64,000 nt of DNA from Pullulanibacillus camelliae (GCF_014642655.1 NZ_BMIR01000021.1:1-64000), one strand, 5' to 3'. Shown: positions 27,997 to 36,361, numbered from the stretch's first letter. Notes: a model not told the origin generated them from the letters alone. A program made the numbers and translations.

Positions 27997-28094
27997 GGGG
28001 CTGGTTGCGTAGCTGGTGCTTGCCTGAGTCTTCAAAACTTTTTGAGAGGCGCGTGTTCGTCTCTGGTCGGTTCGATTCCGACACAGTCCCGCCA
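27997..28094 (+). tRNA. selC: tRNA-Sec (anticodon UCA)
   Basis: A 98-base tRNA ending in encoded GCCA. The anticodon loop CTTCAAA with UCA at 28032-28034 is identical to the E. coli one. Diagnostic tRNA-Sec features are an 8-base acceptor arm, a D arm with 4-base loop TGGT, a long variable arm with a 7-bp stem (28045-28051 with 28058-28064, one G-U) and T arm GTCGG-TTCGATT-CCGAC. Irregularities: acceptor pair 4 is G-U and pair 8 is a G-A mismatch, the D stem needs one bulged U, and the anticodon stem has only four pairs including a G-U. It has its own promoter and ends 7 bases before a convergent gene. Confidence 0.9.
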
Positions 28095-28101
28095 AATTGC
28101 C

Positions 28102-28554
28102 TTAATGCACTTTTCCCACTCCTACAGCTAATTGCTCCCAAAGAATTTTCTCTACCTCTTGTCCATCCGAATCTTTGCATTCTATAATGAGAACCACCTC
28201 TGTTTTTTTCCCTCTAATCTCTCGATGACGTTTCTTTTTACGCGTCTGTCTAAATAGATCAATACAGAAGCCTACGATAAATCCAAATCCTGCTCCGATC
28301 AACCCCCAATAAATGGGTCCCCAATTGAGGGCAAACCCTCTGCTTGCCCCAATCACTGAGAAAAAAACGGCAAGAATCATCCCTGTGCTGAACAGCGAGA
28401 TTCCATCTGATCGATGAATGGTATCAAATAGTCTAGGTTGCTCAGGTCTATTGTCCATGGGTATAGCAAAGATGTCATTTATCCCCATCTGTTCCATTTT
28501 AGAGATGGCCATTTCTAGCTGTATTGAATGCTCAAAAGTTGCTACGATTTGCAT
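28102..28554 (-). CDS. Hypothetical membrane protein
   Basis: A 150-residue protein with a soluble N-terminal part (about 1-50) beginning MQIVATFEHSIQLEMAISKM, two hydrophobic segments (about 52-73 and 79-100), a very basic loop (RQTRKKKRHREIRGKK) and a final soluble part. The N- and C-terminal parts look like alpha/beta sensory or ferredoxin-like halves separated by a helical hairpin, but I do not recognise the family. Its 5' end overlaps the 3' end of the next gene by 23 bases, implying coupling. Confidence 0.65.
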   Translation of the reverse strand: MQIVATFEHSIQLEMAISKMEQMGINDIFAIPMDNRPEQPRLFDTIHRSDGISLFSTGMILAVFFSVIGASRGFALNWGPIYWGLIGAGFGFIVGFCIDLFRQTRKKKRHREIRGKKTEVVLIIECKDSDGQEVEKILWEQLAVGVGKVH

Positions 28555-29335
28555 TTCCTGTCACCTTGTTACCTTTAATCTTCAAATTTTTGGTTTGATA
28601 TGCTCTTTTTAAAAAAAGCCTTTGCTCGGTTTTAAACAATTTATTATTTTCAATGACATTCATGTAGGTTTCAAAAATGTTAAATAAATATAGAGAGGGC
28701 ATATAGAGAAGCCACTGTTTGTCCATAACAGCAGTGGACTTCGGTATATTCCCTTGCAATATATAATGAATGCCCTCAATAAAATGAGAGTAATGAACGA
28801 AAATAACTGTGACAACCAAAGTAAAAAAGGCAGAGATAATCTGGTTGAGATAGAGCTGCCCAACACTGGGGACAGTTGCTGACCAAAGGATAGCCATAAA
28901 TGGATTCCTTTTATCAAGATAGTTATTTTCTAATGGTTTAATCGTGAAGGCATTGACGGAAGGTTTTTCTGTTTCAATTAATTGATAAAGATTATTGAGC
29001 TCGACTGTTGTCCGGTAACTGTCCCAAATAGCAAATAAGTAGAGCGGAATGTACATGTAAACATAATTGACGTCTAATACGTGCTTGGCTGCCTCAATAT
29101 GTCCAGTGAATGAATAGACCATAGCAAGATTTAAATGGGAACTTTGGTTAATAAATATTTCCCATATGATTAAGGCAAATCCACGTATATATTTATGTAA
29201 TAACAGATGCCCATACCCCGGAAAAGTGGTTGACCAAAGTGCAACGATATAAGGATTTCTCGGGTGAATATAGGATGTTCCCCAAATGCTCAAGTTGGCA
29301 ATCTCACGACGAGACCCCCTCTTCCACTGAATCAC
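28532..29335 (-). CDS. Membrane protein with internal duplication
   Basis: A 267-residue protein made of two similar halves. The first has HPRNPYIVALWSTTFPGYGH and later YIPLYLFAIWDSYRTTVELNNLY. The second has DKRNPFMAILWSATVPSVGQ and later YMPSLYLFNIFETYMNVIENNKLF. Each half carries two or three hydrophobic helices beginning with a Pro-Gly/Ser turn reminiscent of TM2-type membrane proteins. GGGAGGGG is 6 bases before a GTG at 29335, preferred over the TTG at 29362. It overlaps the 150-residue gene downstream. The function is unknown. Confidence 0.65.
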   Translation of the reverse strand: MIQWKRGSRREIANLSIWGTSYIHPRNPYIVALWSTTFPGYGHLLLHKYIRGFALIIWEIFINQSSHLNLAMVYSFTGHIEAAKHVLDVNYVYMYIPLYLFAIWDSYRTTVELNNLYQLIETEKPSVNAFTIKPLENNYLDKRNPFMAILWSATVPSVGQLYLNQIISAFFTLVVTVIFVHYSHFIEGIHYILQGNIPKSTAVMDKQWLLYMPSLYLFNIFETYMNVIENNKLFKTEQRLFLKRAYQTKNLKIKGNKVTGNANRSNF

Positions 29336-29362
29336 GATACACCCCTCCCGTTTGAATGACAA

Positions 29363-30248
29363 AAGGTTTCACTAGTTGTGGTGATTCTCATGTGATACTT
29401 TTATTTATGACTTGACCTTTGTTTTTTATTGTAAAGTCGATCTTCTATGTAAAAGCCAGCGTCTATTTATCAAAGGAAGAAAGCTGTCTTTCGTCAATGA
29501 CATCCATTCTAAACGTTAACTCATTATTACTATCTCCAGCAAAAAAATATATATGAGCCTGATTTATTCATACTTCGGGAGAAAACGAGATCTGGGATCA
29601 AAGCTAAATTTTCCATGCCCCTTTTATGGAATTTATGTTGGAATTGTCTCCGATTGAGGAATTAAAACGGTCACTCTCCACAAAATCACCTGTTTTTGGG
29701 CATACTGCTCCCTTGGGGCCTAAAATAATGTTAAAAAGGTCTTCTAAAGATTTGTAGGTTATTAGCCTTCTGAAGTTTAGGCATGGTATTGGCAGGTGAT
29801 TTCCGCTCCAGGATGCTCGCTTTCCACGGGCACGGCCTCAGCCTCCTTGGAGGAAAGGGCTCCTCCATCATTTGACAATTTAATTCTACGATTGAAATCA
29901 AGCGTTATTTGCGGTAAAGGAGCCATTATAAGAAGCCTTTCTGATGGTTATTTCTTCGTCGTTTTAACCTTATCAGAAACGGATTCTTTTTTCATTTATT
30001 TGATGCGTTGAAATACAGAATAAACCACTTGATAGATAAGCCTTTTTACTGTGTTTTGGGAACTTCTATGAATAGTCTAGGATGAGATAAATCAGCGCTC
30101 TTTGACAAAGCTGTGTGTTGACCTTTAAGGCGCTTTGAGTTTATAACAAAACAACACCCAAATCTTTTAGAAAAAAAGCTCAGGATGCGAATAAAGGAAA
30201 GCGAATTGGTTCATGATAAGTATCGACAAGGCGCCTTAAGTAAATTGA
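29363..30248. other. Long intergenic region, mostly featureless
   Basis: About 890 bases with no supportable gene. Bases 29795-29870 carry an inverted fragment of the dispersed repeat (TTTCCGCTCCAGGATGCTCGCTTTCC, then GGCCTCAGC). The remainder is AT-rich, with only short open frames that lack ribosome sites. Confidence 0.5.
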
Positions 30249-30323
30249 TGGGCCATAGCCAAGCGGTAAGGCAATGGACTTTGACTCCATGATGCGCTGG
30301 TTCGAATCCAGCTGGCCCAGCCA
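30249..30323 (+). tRNA. tRNA-Gln (anticodon TTG)
   Basis: A complete cloverleaf: acceptor TGGGCCA/TGGCCCA, anticodon stem ATGGA/TCCAT with loop CTTTGAC (TTG at 30281-30283), T arm CTGG-TTCGAAT-CCAG, discriminator G and encoded CCA. It is a single gene, not in a tRNA cluster. Confidence 0.95.
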
Positions 30324-30423
30324 TTTAGATAATGCCTTATTTTTTATAAATGACTTGCCTCTCTAAAACCTCTCGGGCTATAATGACGATAATCAGACGA
30401 TTATAGCTAGAGGTGATTTTAGC

Positions 30424-30846
30424 ATGTCTTCTTACTTTATGCTTTTCATCATATTTTGGTCCGTTCTTCTCATTGTTTTCATGGGCATCGGTGGTTTTTT
30501 TATGTTTCGCAAATTTTTAAAGAGCCTACCAAAGAGTGATGGTAAATCATTATTAGATTGGCAAAATTACTATATCAAAAAAACACGCAAGCTATGGTCT
30601 GAAGAACAGCTCCGCTTCTTAGATGAACTCGTTTCCCCCGTCCCTCCGCTCTTTCGTGATGTGGCCAAGCAAAAAATCGCTGGAAAAATTGGGGAGCTTG
30701 CCCTGAGAAAGAAAGCAAAGCAGATGACTCAGGCACTCATCATTGAGGGATATATCAAGGCTACACCTAAGCGAGACCATAAGTTTTTACGCAAGACACT
30801 CATCAAGCATAATATCGACACATTGCCATATGAACAATTTTTCTAA
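30424..30846 (+). CDS. DUF2621 family protein (YneK-like)
   Basis: A 140-residue protein with one N-terminal membrane helix (about 5-27) and a basic cytoplasmic domain containing LLDWQNYYIKKTRKLW and LVSPVPPLFRDVAKQKIAGK, both recognisable from B. subtilis YneK. In B. subtilis yneK is next to ccdC; here the two are 3.5 kb apart with an acyl-activating enzyme and repeats between. The function is unknown. Confidence 0.8.
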   Translation: MSSYFMLFIIFWSVLLIVFMGIGGFFMFRKFLKSLPKSDGKSLLDWQNYYIKKTRKLWSEEQLRFLDELVSPVPPLFRDVAKQKIAGKIGELALRKKAKQMTQALIIEGYIKATPKRDHKFLRKTLIKHNIDTLPYEQFF

Positions 30847-30945
30847 AGTTAAATAAATCATGGCTACATACAAATGAGTCCAGCCTTCATGAACATCCGG
30901 ATGATAGTGTCAAATTTCTTTAGCCACTGGTGAAGAACAAATAAT

Positions 30946-30960
30946 TGTAAACGCTTTACA
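30946..30960 (+). promoter_or_regulatory. Inverted repeat upstream of the acyl-activating enzyme
   Basis: TGTAAACGCTTTACA is a perfect 6-bp inverted repeat around CGC. It resembles a cre or LacI-family operator but is one base longer than the 14-base cre consensus. It lies 59 bases before the start codon. Confidence 0.35.
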
Positions 30961-31018
30961 AAAGGTTTTATCCTGCAAGAATCCGTTAAGTATTGACTAC
31001 ATATGGGGAGTTGTATCA

Positions 31019-32530
31019 ATGAACTTGAATTTACCTGATCAAGTCAATCTATATGATGAAATGAGAAAACAAGCCAAGCTGCATCCCAAAAGGGTTATTC
31101 TTGAGGAGCCTACCGGTAAACTGACGTATAATCAATTTTTGCTAGCCGTTAATGTTCTGAGCTTGAAAATCAAAGAAGTCACTGTCCATGAAGAAAGGGT
31201 CGGCTTTTATTTACCTAATGTGATCGCTCAAGTGGTGGCGCTGTTTGCTCTTTTTAAAAATGAACAAAATCCCTGCCTGTTAAATTTTTCTATGGGGACG
31301 CAAAATTTGATGGATTGTATTGAAACTGCCCGCTTAAAAACTGTCTTTACATCCAAAGAATTTATTAAAGTGGCGCAGTTAACCTCTGTAATAGATGAAA
31401 TGGAAAAAAAGGTAAGGATTGTTTACCTTGAAGATTTGAAGCATGGTATTACCCTTACTCACAAATTAAAGGGAGCTGCTGAAGCTAAGCTGCCTTCTCT
31501 CAAAAAGCGGCAACAAAAAGAAGTGATATTGTTTACTTCAGGGACTGAGAGTAAACCTAAGGGAGTGATTTTAACGCATAGAAATATTTATGCCAATATC
31601 AAACAATCCTTATCGACGGTTGATTTGACTGAAAAGGATCGTATCTTTAATCCGTTACCACTCTTTCATGCTTTTGGGCTAACGGTTGGGGCAGTCCTTC
31701 CGCTCATTTCCAATGTCAAATCATTTTTATACCCTTCTCCCCTACATTACAAAGAAATACCGAGAATGATTGGAAAAGATAAAAGTACAGTTTTTGTTGC
31801 AACCAACACATTTTTTGATCACTACGCGAAATACGCAACACGGGAAAATCTAGCAACTCTACGTATTGTCGTCGCCGGGGCTGAAAAATTAAAAAAGAAT
31901 ACCTATGATAAATACCAACAAGATTTTGGCGTTACTATCCTGCAAGGCTATGGCGCCACCGAAACCTCTCCAATTATTTCACTTAATACGCCGACATTTA
32001 GCAAATACGGCTCAGTCGGTAAGCCGCTCCCTTCAATGAACTATAAGCTTGATAAAGTGGAAGGCATTACTGAAGGTGGCAGCTTACTCTTAAAAGGCCC
32101 CAATGTCATGAAAGGTTATTTGATTCATGGCAAAGGCTTTATCCCTTGTGGCGAATGGTATAACACAGGAGATATTGTCACCATTGACGAGGAAGGATAT
32201 CTCTTTATCATCTCAAGATTAAAACGCTTTGCTAAAATTGCTGGCGAGATGATTTCATTAAATAAAATTGAGGAGCTCGCCCTGGAATGCTTTGGAAAGT
32301 CAGGCTTTTATGCCGTGAGCATTCCCGATCAGCGCAAGGGTGAAAAAATTGTGCTATTCACAACAGAAACGAACATTTCCGAGAAGGTATTCAAGAAATT
32401 TATTAAAGAAAAGCAAATGTCGTCTTTATATATTCCGAATAAATTGGCGTTTATAGAAGAAATTCCCGCCCTTCAAAGCGGCAAGGCGGATTACCAAGCC
32501 TTAACTAAAATAGCAAAAGAAGAAGCTTAA
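31019..32530 (+). CDS. AMP-forming acyl-CoA / acyl-ACP synthetase
   Basis: ANL-superfamily enzyme that activates a carboxylic acid through an acyl-adenylate; 503 residues. Core motifs are LFTSGTESKPKGVILTHRN at about 171-189, GYGATETSP at about 314-322, YNTGDI at about 380, and the C-terminal catalytic Lys in LQSGKADYQAL near 490. Similarity of the hinge SRLKRFAKIAGEMISL to the synthetase half of Aas suggests a fatty-acid or acyl-ACP substrate. GGGGAG precedes the ATG by 8 bases. No thioesterase, carrier protein or transferase gene is adjacent, so the pathway is open. Confidence 0.85.
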   Translation: MNLNLPDQVNLYDEMRKQAKLHPKRVILEEPTGKLTYNQFLLAVNVLSLKIKEVTVHEERVGFYLPNVIAQVVALFALFKNEQNPCLLNFSMGTQNLMDCIETARLKTVFTSKEFIKVAQLTSVIDEMEKKVRIVYLEDLKHGITLTHKLKGAAEAKLPSLKKRQQKEVILFTSGTESKPKGVILTHRNIYANIKQSLSTVDLTEKDRIFNPLPLFHAFGLTVGAVLPLISNVKSFLYPSPLHYKEIPRMIGKDKSTVFVATNTFFDHYAKYATRENLATLRIVVAGAEKLKKNTYDKYQQDFGVTILQGYGATETSPIISLNTPTFSKYGSVGKPLPSMNYKLDKVEGITEGGSLLLKGPNVMKGYLIHGKGFIPCGEWYNTGDIVTIDEEGYLFIISRLKRFAKIAGEMISLNKIEELALECFGKSGFYAVSIPDQRKGEKIVLFTTETNISEKVFKKFIKEKQMSSLYIPNKLAFIEEIPALQSGKADYQALTKIAKEEA

Positions 32531-32619
32531 TACCAAGAGACGAACAAGGCGCAGCACTGAAAAACTGCTACCACCTGAAACAATAATCTCCTATCAGCAG
32601 GAATGGGACAAAAGGGGCG

Positions 32620-33110
32620 TGATGGGAAAACTTCAGACATGGTATGTTCTGCAGCTCGCTGACTCTTAGGTACTCAATCAGAATCCTGCGGATCAGCAAT
32701 CCCCCGCAAGGCAGCAGCTCAAGGAGACTCCCCCGCGGAAAGTGAAGTGTTTGGGCGAAGCGCTTCATGACATACTAAGAAAAACCGGGCGAAAAGCATG
32801 CCCGGTCCTTGTCCTTAGTATAGAGCATCATCCAATATGAAAGAGGCTTCATTGCCTGGTCAAGTGGAAGGGAGCGCAAGGCGCGAGATTCGGAACACTC
32901 TAAAATCGTGTGTTCCTAGGGCGCCGCTGACTCATGATGCGAAGACTAGAGCCCTGCGGGAAGTAGAAGATCGGTAAGACCTTAGCAGTGCGAAGGCGCG
33001 AGGAGACTTACCACTCACTCTCCCGTAGAAAGTGAGTGAGCTTCCTAGAGCGGAAATCCGCACCGTCCTCATGACCAGAAATTTTATACTTTCTTTTCTA
33101 TGAGGTGAAT
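32620..33110. repeat. Block of dispersed repeats
   Basis: Three recognisable parts lie in the 686-base gap between genes. Bases 32690-32770 have GACTCCCCCGCGGAAAGTGA, 32778-32847 are copy 2 of the 70-bp repeat, and 32930-33110 run parallel to 50633-50785 for about 150 bases with perhaps five in six bases identical by eye. The last contains GATCGGTAAGA...CTTACCACTC, an internal inverted repeat. No open frame in the block looks real. Confidence 0.7.
32778..32847. repeat. 70-bp near-identical repeat, copy 2, with hairpin
   Basis: Same sequence as 7491-7560 apart from one base, including the ACCGGGC/GCCCGGT hairpin. It lies in the same orientation as copy 1 and inside a larger block of repeats, where its flanks differ from copy 1 on both sides. 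Confidence 0.75.
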
Positions 33111-33216
33111 ACTTCACTCCAGCTCTATTTTCATTTTCGACTTTTTGAAGCCTTCACATTTTGCGAAGGCTTCTCTGGCAAACACGTTATCACTTTTCTT
33201 AAGTTTAATCCGTCAG

Positions 33217-33825
33217 CTACTGCAACTCATCCCTTGTAAACGCCCATATTGTCTTAGTGACTGATGAATTTGCATGTCCGAATACAAATTGATAGTTATC
33301 GGTATTCCAAGTATCAAAAACCAATTCACCTTCAGCAGCGTTTCCGGGTTGAATTTGCCCTTTATTACTCAATGGATCTTGAACACCCTCTATTTGGTTA
33401 GCATAATCTGGTGCGCTTCCACCATTTTCCCCGAGATCTAATAAGTCGACAAAACCTGTTAAATCTGCAAGATCCATCGTCTCTTTACCAATATTTTCAA
33501 CTTTTACTTTAGCGACGATAAACAGATCGTTATTTGGCTTTTCAATGCCTATCTTATCCTTTTTTTCTACCGATTCTAAAGTGACCTTAAAAGTTCCCTG
33601 ATATGCGATCTTTACTTTACCGGTATCACCGATAGTCAGCTTTCCCTGTTGCTTAGTGGCCTTGGGATCCGGCGCTGAATCATCATCTTTATTTTCACTT
33701 TGTTCTGTTTCTGATGGATCATTTTTGCCACTTTTCTCACCAGAATTTCCTTTTTCTGAACAAGCTGCTAACATGCTGATCAATAATAACATGCCTAGCA
33801 TCACCTTCAGTGTTTTTGTTTTCAT
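33217..33825 (-). CDS. DUF4352-type lipoprotein
   Basis: A secreted lipoprotein of 202 residues. The signal peptide MKTKTLKVMLGMLLLISM ends in lipobox LAAC with the lipidated Cys at about residue 22. A Ser/Lys/Glu/Asp-rich linker follows (about 23-65), then a beta-rich domain with KVKIAYQGTFKVTLESVEKK and FIVAKVKVENIGKETMDL, typical of the immunoglobulin-like DUF4352 fold. The frame opens 21 codons upstream, but GAGGAGGG precedes the ATG at 33825 and this start gives a proper signal peptide. The role is unknown. It is not in an operon. Confidence 0.78.
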   Translation of the reverse strand: MKTKTLKVMLGMLLLISMLAACSEKGNSGEKSGKNDPSETEQSENKDDDSAPDPKATKQQGKLTIGDTGKVKIAYQGTFKVTLESVEKKDKIGIEKPNNDLFIVAKVKVENIGKETMDLADLTGFVDLLDLGENGGSAPDYANQIEGVQDPLSNKGQIQPGNAAEGELVFDTWNTDNYQFVFGHANSSVTKTIWAFTRDELQ

Positions 33826-34029
33826 AAATTGTCCCTCCTCAATCCACAGTTTTATAAGAATATAAGAAAATAAATCCATCCACTTCATAGTAGAATACTA
33901 AGGTAGCCGCATTCTGCAAGCACACTCCCAAGACACTCAATCGAGGATATTGAGGTGCTAGCTTCGGTGTTGTCACATGGATGTGACGCACTTAACCGAC
34001 GTTCCTTAATGAATGTGACAGGTTTAGCT

Positions 34030-34160
34030 GATCGCCTTTAGTGGCCTCAGCCCATTTTGGAATGGCGATTTGTGTTCCAGGTATTTAAGCTACCAATTCC
34101 CTGTTCCTGCGCCTACTCGTAGCGCTTCCACTTTGGTGCTCCTATGTATTTTCCCAATTA
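34030..34160. repeat. Dispersed-repeat fragment
   Basis: TTTAGTGGCCTCAGCCCATTTTGGAATG matches 10376-10403, and CCCTGTTCCTGCGCCTACTCG matches 4945-4965. The sequence lies in a 486-base gap (33826-34311) that otherwise holds only the hairpin at 34193. Confidence 0.45.
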
Positions 34161-34192
34161 AAGTTATAAATTCTGGTGTTATAAAAAAGTAA

Positions 34193-34252
34193 CGGCCTGT
34201 AGCCTGCTTATTCCATTAATAACAATAGTGAAATAATCTAAGCTATAGGCCG
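34193..34252 (-). terminator. Possible terminator of ccdC
   Basis: An 11-bp stem with one G-U (34193-34203 with 34242-34252) and a 38-base loop is followed on the minus strand by TTACTTTTTT. The large loop makes it less certain. Confidence 0.45.
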
Positions 34253-34311
34253 ATATCCATTTCATTGAAACGGTATCTGGTTAGACATCTAGGCTATGGA
34301 GACAGCCGCAT

Positions 34312-34803
34312 TTATGTTGATAGGATATCTCCATTGTTGATTTGCTTTTCCAAGCGTTTGTACATGACATACATTGCAATCCGCCATGGAAGGATCATGC
34401 CAAAGGCTAAGGTAAAAAACAAACCGGCAGTTTGTCCGATATCAATGTTCATATCCTTTTCGAGGACAATTTTTAAAATCGTTCTTACCAAAAGGAGGCC
34501 AACGAGGATAAAAATAAAGGCCTTGGACCGTTTTAAATAAATGTCACCATCATGCACACTAAATTTTGACGTCTTAACAAGCAATATCGAAAAGATGACA
34601 CCCACTAAGAACGCTTCCAAAAGCTCAACGACCGATACGCGCACCTGTGGGGCAATGAACATGAGAAACCCCGTAGACATAAACAAAGGCGGCAATAAAA
34701 TTTTTCTGCTGTTAGTGGGCTGATTCGCAGCCTTCAATCGGACAATAATAATCGACGTCGCAAAAAGGATACCAATCAATAAGCTTATGATTTCAACTAA
34801 CAA
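34312..34803 (-). CDS. ccdC: CcdC-family membrane protein
   Basis: A 163-residue integral membrane protein with four or five hydrophobic helices. It starts MLVEIISLLIGILFATSIII and has the conserved LPPLFMSTGFLMF and GILFATSIIIVRLKA stretches of the CcdC (DUF1453) family, linked to cytochrome c biogenesis in Bacillus. Its usual partner CcdA is not in the window. It stands alone between two possible terminators. Confidence 0.8.
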   Translation of the reverse strand: MLVEIISLLIGILFATSIIIVRLKAANQPTNSRKILLPPLFMSTGFLMFIAPQVRVSVVELLEAFLVGVIFSILLVKTSKFSVHDGDIYLKRSKAFIFILVGLLLVRTILKIVLEKDMNIDIGQTAGLFFTLAFGMILPWRIAMYVMYKRLEKQINNGDILST

Positions 34804-34856
34804 GGGTATCTACCTTCTTCACAAAGTAAGTCGTATCCTATTATACCACATCTTTT

Positions 34857-34898
34857 AAAAAGGAGACGAGTGGTTTTATCGCCACTCTCTCCGCCTTT
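34857..34898 (-). terminator. Terminator of the D,D-carboxypeptidase gene
   Basis: An imperfect stem (AAAGGaGacGAGTGG with CCACTCtcTCCgCCTTT) is followed on the minus strand by TTTTTAAAAG, just past the stop codon at 34904. Confidence 0.55.
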
Positions 34899-34903
34899 AG
34901 TGA

Positions 34904-35725
34904 TTATTGATGCTGCAAGTACTCCTCTAACGTCCATCCATGATTGTAGATGTCCGTGGCAACCTTAACACCGACATAGCGGATATGCCAAGGCTCATAC
35001 TCATAGCCGGTAATCTGTTCTTTCCCCTTAGGATAGCGAATGATAAAACCGTATTTATGGGCATTGGCTGCCACCCATTTTCCTGCAGCAGTATCTCCAA
35101 ATTTTTCTACTAACGGATCGGCCGAGTTATTATCCAGCATCTCTTGTGAGGTTATATCAATTGCCAGCCCCGTTTGGTGCTCACTAGTGCCAGGATGCGC
35201 ACTGATCGTGCTTGCTTTAGCGGCTCCATATTTATCGACATTTCCATTATAAATATTCACTTGTCGATCATAGGAGCGATAACCTGATTCACCATACAGC
35301 TTATACCCAGCTTGGTCTGCGGCTTTGAAAAGCTGTTTCAGTGCTTTAGCAGTGACCGAGCGCACCTGTCTTTTCTCTATCATATCAGAATACGGGAAAC
35401 GCACATCTGGATAGACAAGATTTGGTGGTACATAACCATCGGGCAATTTATGTGTTTTATTTACAAGCACTAAAAGAGATTCTGGATTTTGATCAATAAT
35501 CAGCCCATCCTTATCACGCTTAACGGGCGTCGGCTGTTTATTTTCCTGACTCTTTTTATCAGCCTTTTTTTCACTACTCCCTTTATCTGCTGGGCTCTCT
35601 GTCTTATTCTGTTCAGTTTTCTTTTCAGATTGCTTCTGTTCTGACTGACTGGACTTGTCCGATGAGCAGCCAGCGATAAGCAGTAATACGCCTAAACATA
35701 AGGCTACAATTTTAATTATCTTCAT
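34904..35725 (-). CDS. D-alanyl-D-alanine carboxypeptidase lipoprotein (VanY/M15B)
   Basis: Extracytoplasmic zinc peptidase of 273 residues that trims the terminal D-Ala of peptidoglycan stem peptides. A lipoprotein signal with lipobox LIAGC gives the lipidated Cys at about 20, followed by a Lys/Ser/Gln/Glu linker (about 21-75) rich in repeats. The M15B domain has SGYRSYDRQ at about 156-164, the zinc ligands in SEHQTGLAID (His and Asp), and EPWHIRYVG with the catalytic Glu and third His. AAGGAG is 13 bases before the ATG, longer than usual. It resembles B. subtilis YodJ. Confidence 0.88.
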   Translation of the reverse strand: MKIIKIVALCLGVLLLIAGCSSDKSSQSEQKQSEKKTEQNKTESPADKGSSEKKADKKSQENKQPTPVKRDKDGLIIDQNPESLLVLVNKTHKLPDGYVPPNLVYPDVRFPYSDMIEKRQVRSVTAKALKQLFKAADQAGYKLYGESGYRSYDRQVNIYNGNVDKYGAAKASTISAHPGTSEHQTGLAIDITSQEMLDNNSADPLVEKFGDTAAGKWVAANAHKYGFIIRYPKGKEQITGYEYEPWHIRYVGVKVATDIYNHGWTLEEYLQHQ

Positions 35726-35859
35726 GGTGTCATATGTTCTCCTTCTCCCTCGCCTTCCCGCTTGGCAAAGGGCAACCCTAGCGTATCATGTTCACTTCGA
35801 ATTGTATAGTAATAATGGATAAAAGAGATGTCTTTATTCTCTTCAAAAAGCAGCTTAAT

Positions 35860-35890
35860 AAAAAGGTGGCTGCTTAAGCAGCCATCCACC
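35860..35890 (-). terminator. Terminator of the CuA-like lipoprotein gene
   Basis: GGTGGatGGCTGC and GCAGCCaCC form a stem around TTAA, followed on the minus strand by TTTTTATT. It lies 14 bases past the stop codon and separates this gene from the carboxypeptidase gene. Confidence 0.75.
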
Positions 35891-35903
35891 CACATCTGTT
35901 GCA

Positions 35904-36275
35904 TTATTCAGCGATTATTTTTGACATCATATCGGCATGTCCACTTCCACAAAAGACGCTACAGTGCACCATATAGGTTCCAGGCTTTAGCTTAACTTTG
36001 GCCATTCCCTTCCCTTTGATATCCACTTTCGTCCCCTCAATACTCATGCCGTGGTTCCCTTCTTTACTTTCAAAGTGTATCGTTAATTCTTTATTTGCAG
36101 GAACCTTATATGTTTTACTATCAAATTGAAAGTTGGTTGCTGTTACATTTAATGTAGTCCCTTTGATCGTCTTGGTTGATGATTGATGATGATCACTCTT
36201 ATCACTGCCACAGCCTGCAAGACCAATACTGATCAATAATAGCGCTAGGCCTATAAGCCATCTGTGTTTCTTCAT
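35904..36275 (-). CDS. CuA-type cupredoxin lipoprotein (CoxB-like)
   Basis: A 123-residue lipoprotein with a signal ending in lipobox IGLAGC (Cys at about 22), a short Ser/His linker and one cupredoxin domain. All expected ligands of a binuclear CuA centre are present: His in GNHGM at about 81, then CSVFCGSGHADM near 106-117, i.e. C-x3-C-x3-H-x2-M. The residue corresponding to the cytochrome oxidase Glu (CSExCG) is Val, but that residue binds through its backbone. There are no membrane helices of a true subunit II and no oxidase genes nearby. It may be an electron carrier or copper-handling protein. GGAGG precedes the ATG at 36275. Confidence 0.82.
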   Translation of the reverse strand: MKKHRWLIGLALLLISIGLAGCGSDKSDHHQSSTKTIKGTTLNVTATNFQFDSKTYKVPANKELTIHFESKEGNHGMSIEGTKVDIKGKGMAKVKLKPGTYMVHCSVFCGSGHADMMSKIIAE

Positions 36276-36361
36276 AGATGTTACCTCCAAAGTCATGTTC
36301 TCATGCCTATATTAATGGATGAAAACAGCTATTGCAAAGGCGATCATGTGAACTTTTCTAT

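Noticed and set aside
27987-28187. Open frame of 66 residues over selC
   Set aside because: It lies across the tRNA-Sec gene, whose structure and promoter are convincing.
29796-30011. 71-residue open frame in the 29.4-30.2 kb gap
   Set aside because: It starts inside repeat DNA, has no ribosome site and its composition is unlike neighbouring proteins.
33147-33174. Hairpin GAAGCCTTC/GAAGGCTTC as terminator of the DUF4352 lipoprotein gene
   Set aside because: No T-run follows on either strand, so terminator function is not supported.
35722-35904. 60-residue minus-strand open frame between the CuA-like lipoprotein and carboxypeptidase genes
   Set aside because: It runs across the terminator of the upstream gene and has no ribosome site; it only overlaps the region preceding the carboxypeptidase start.
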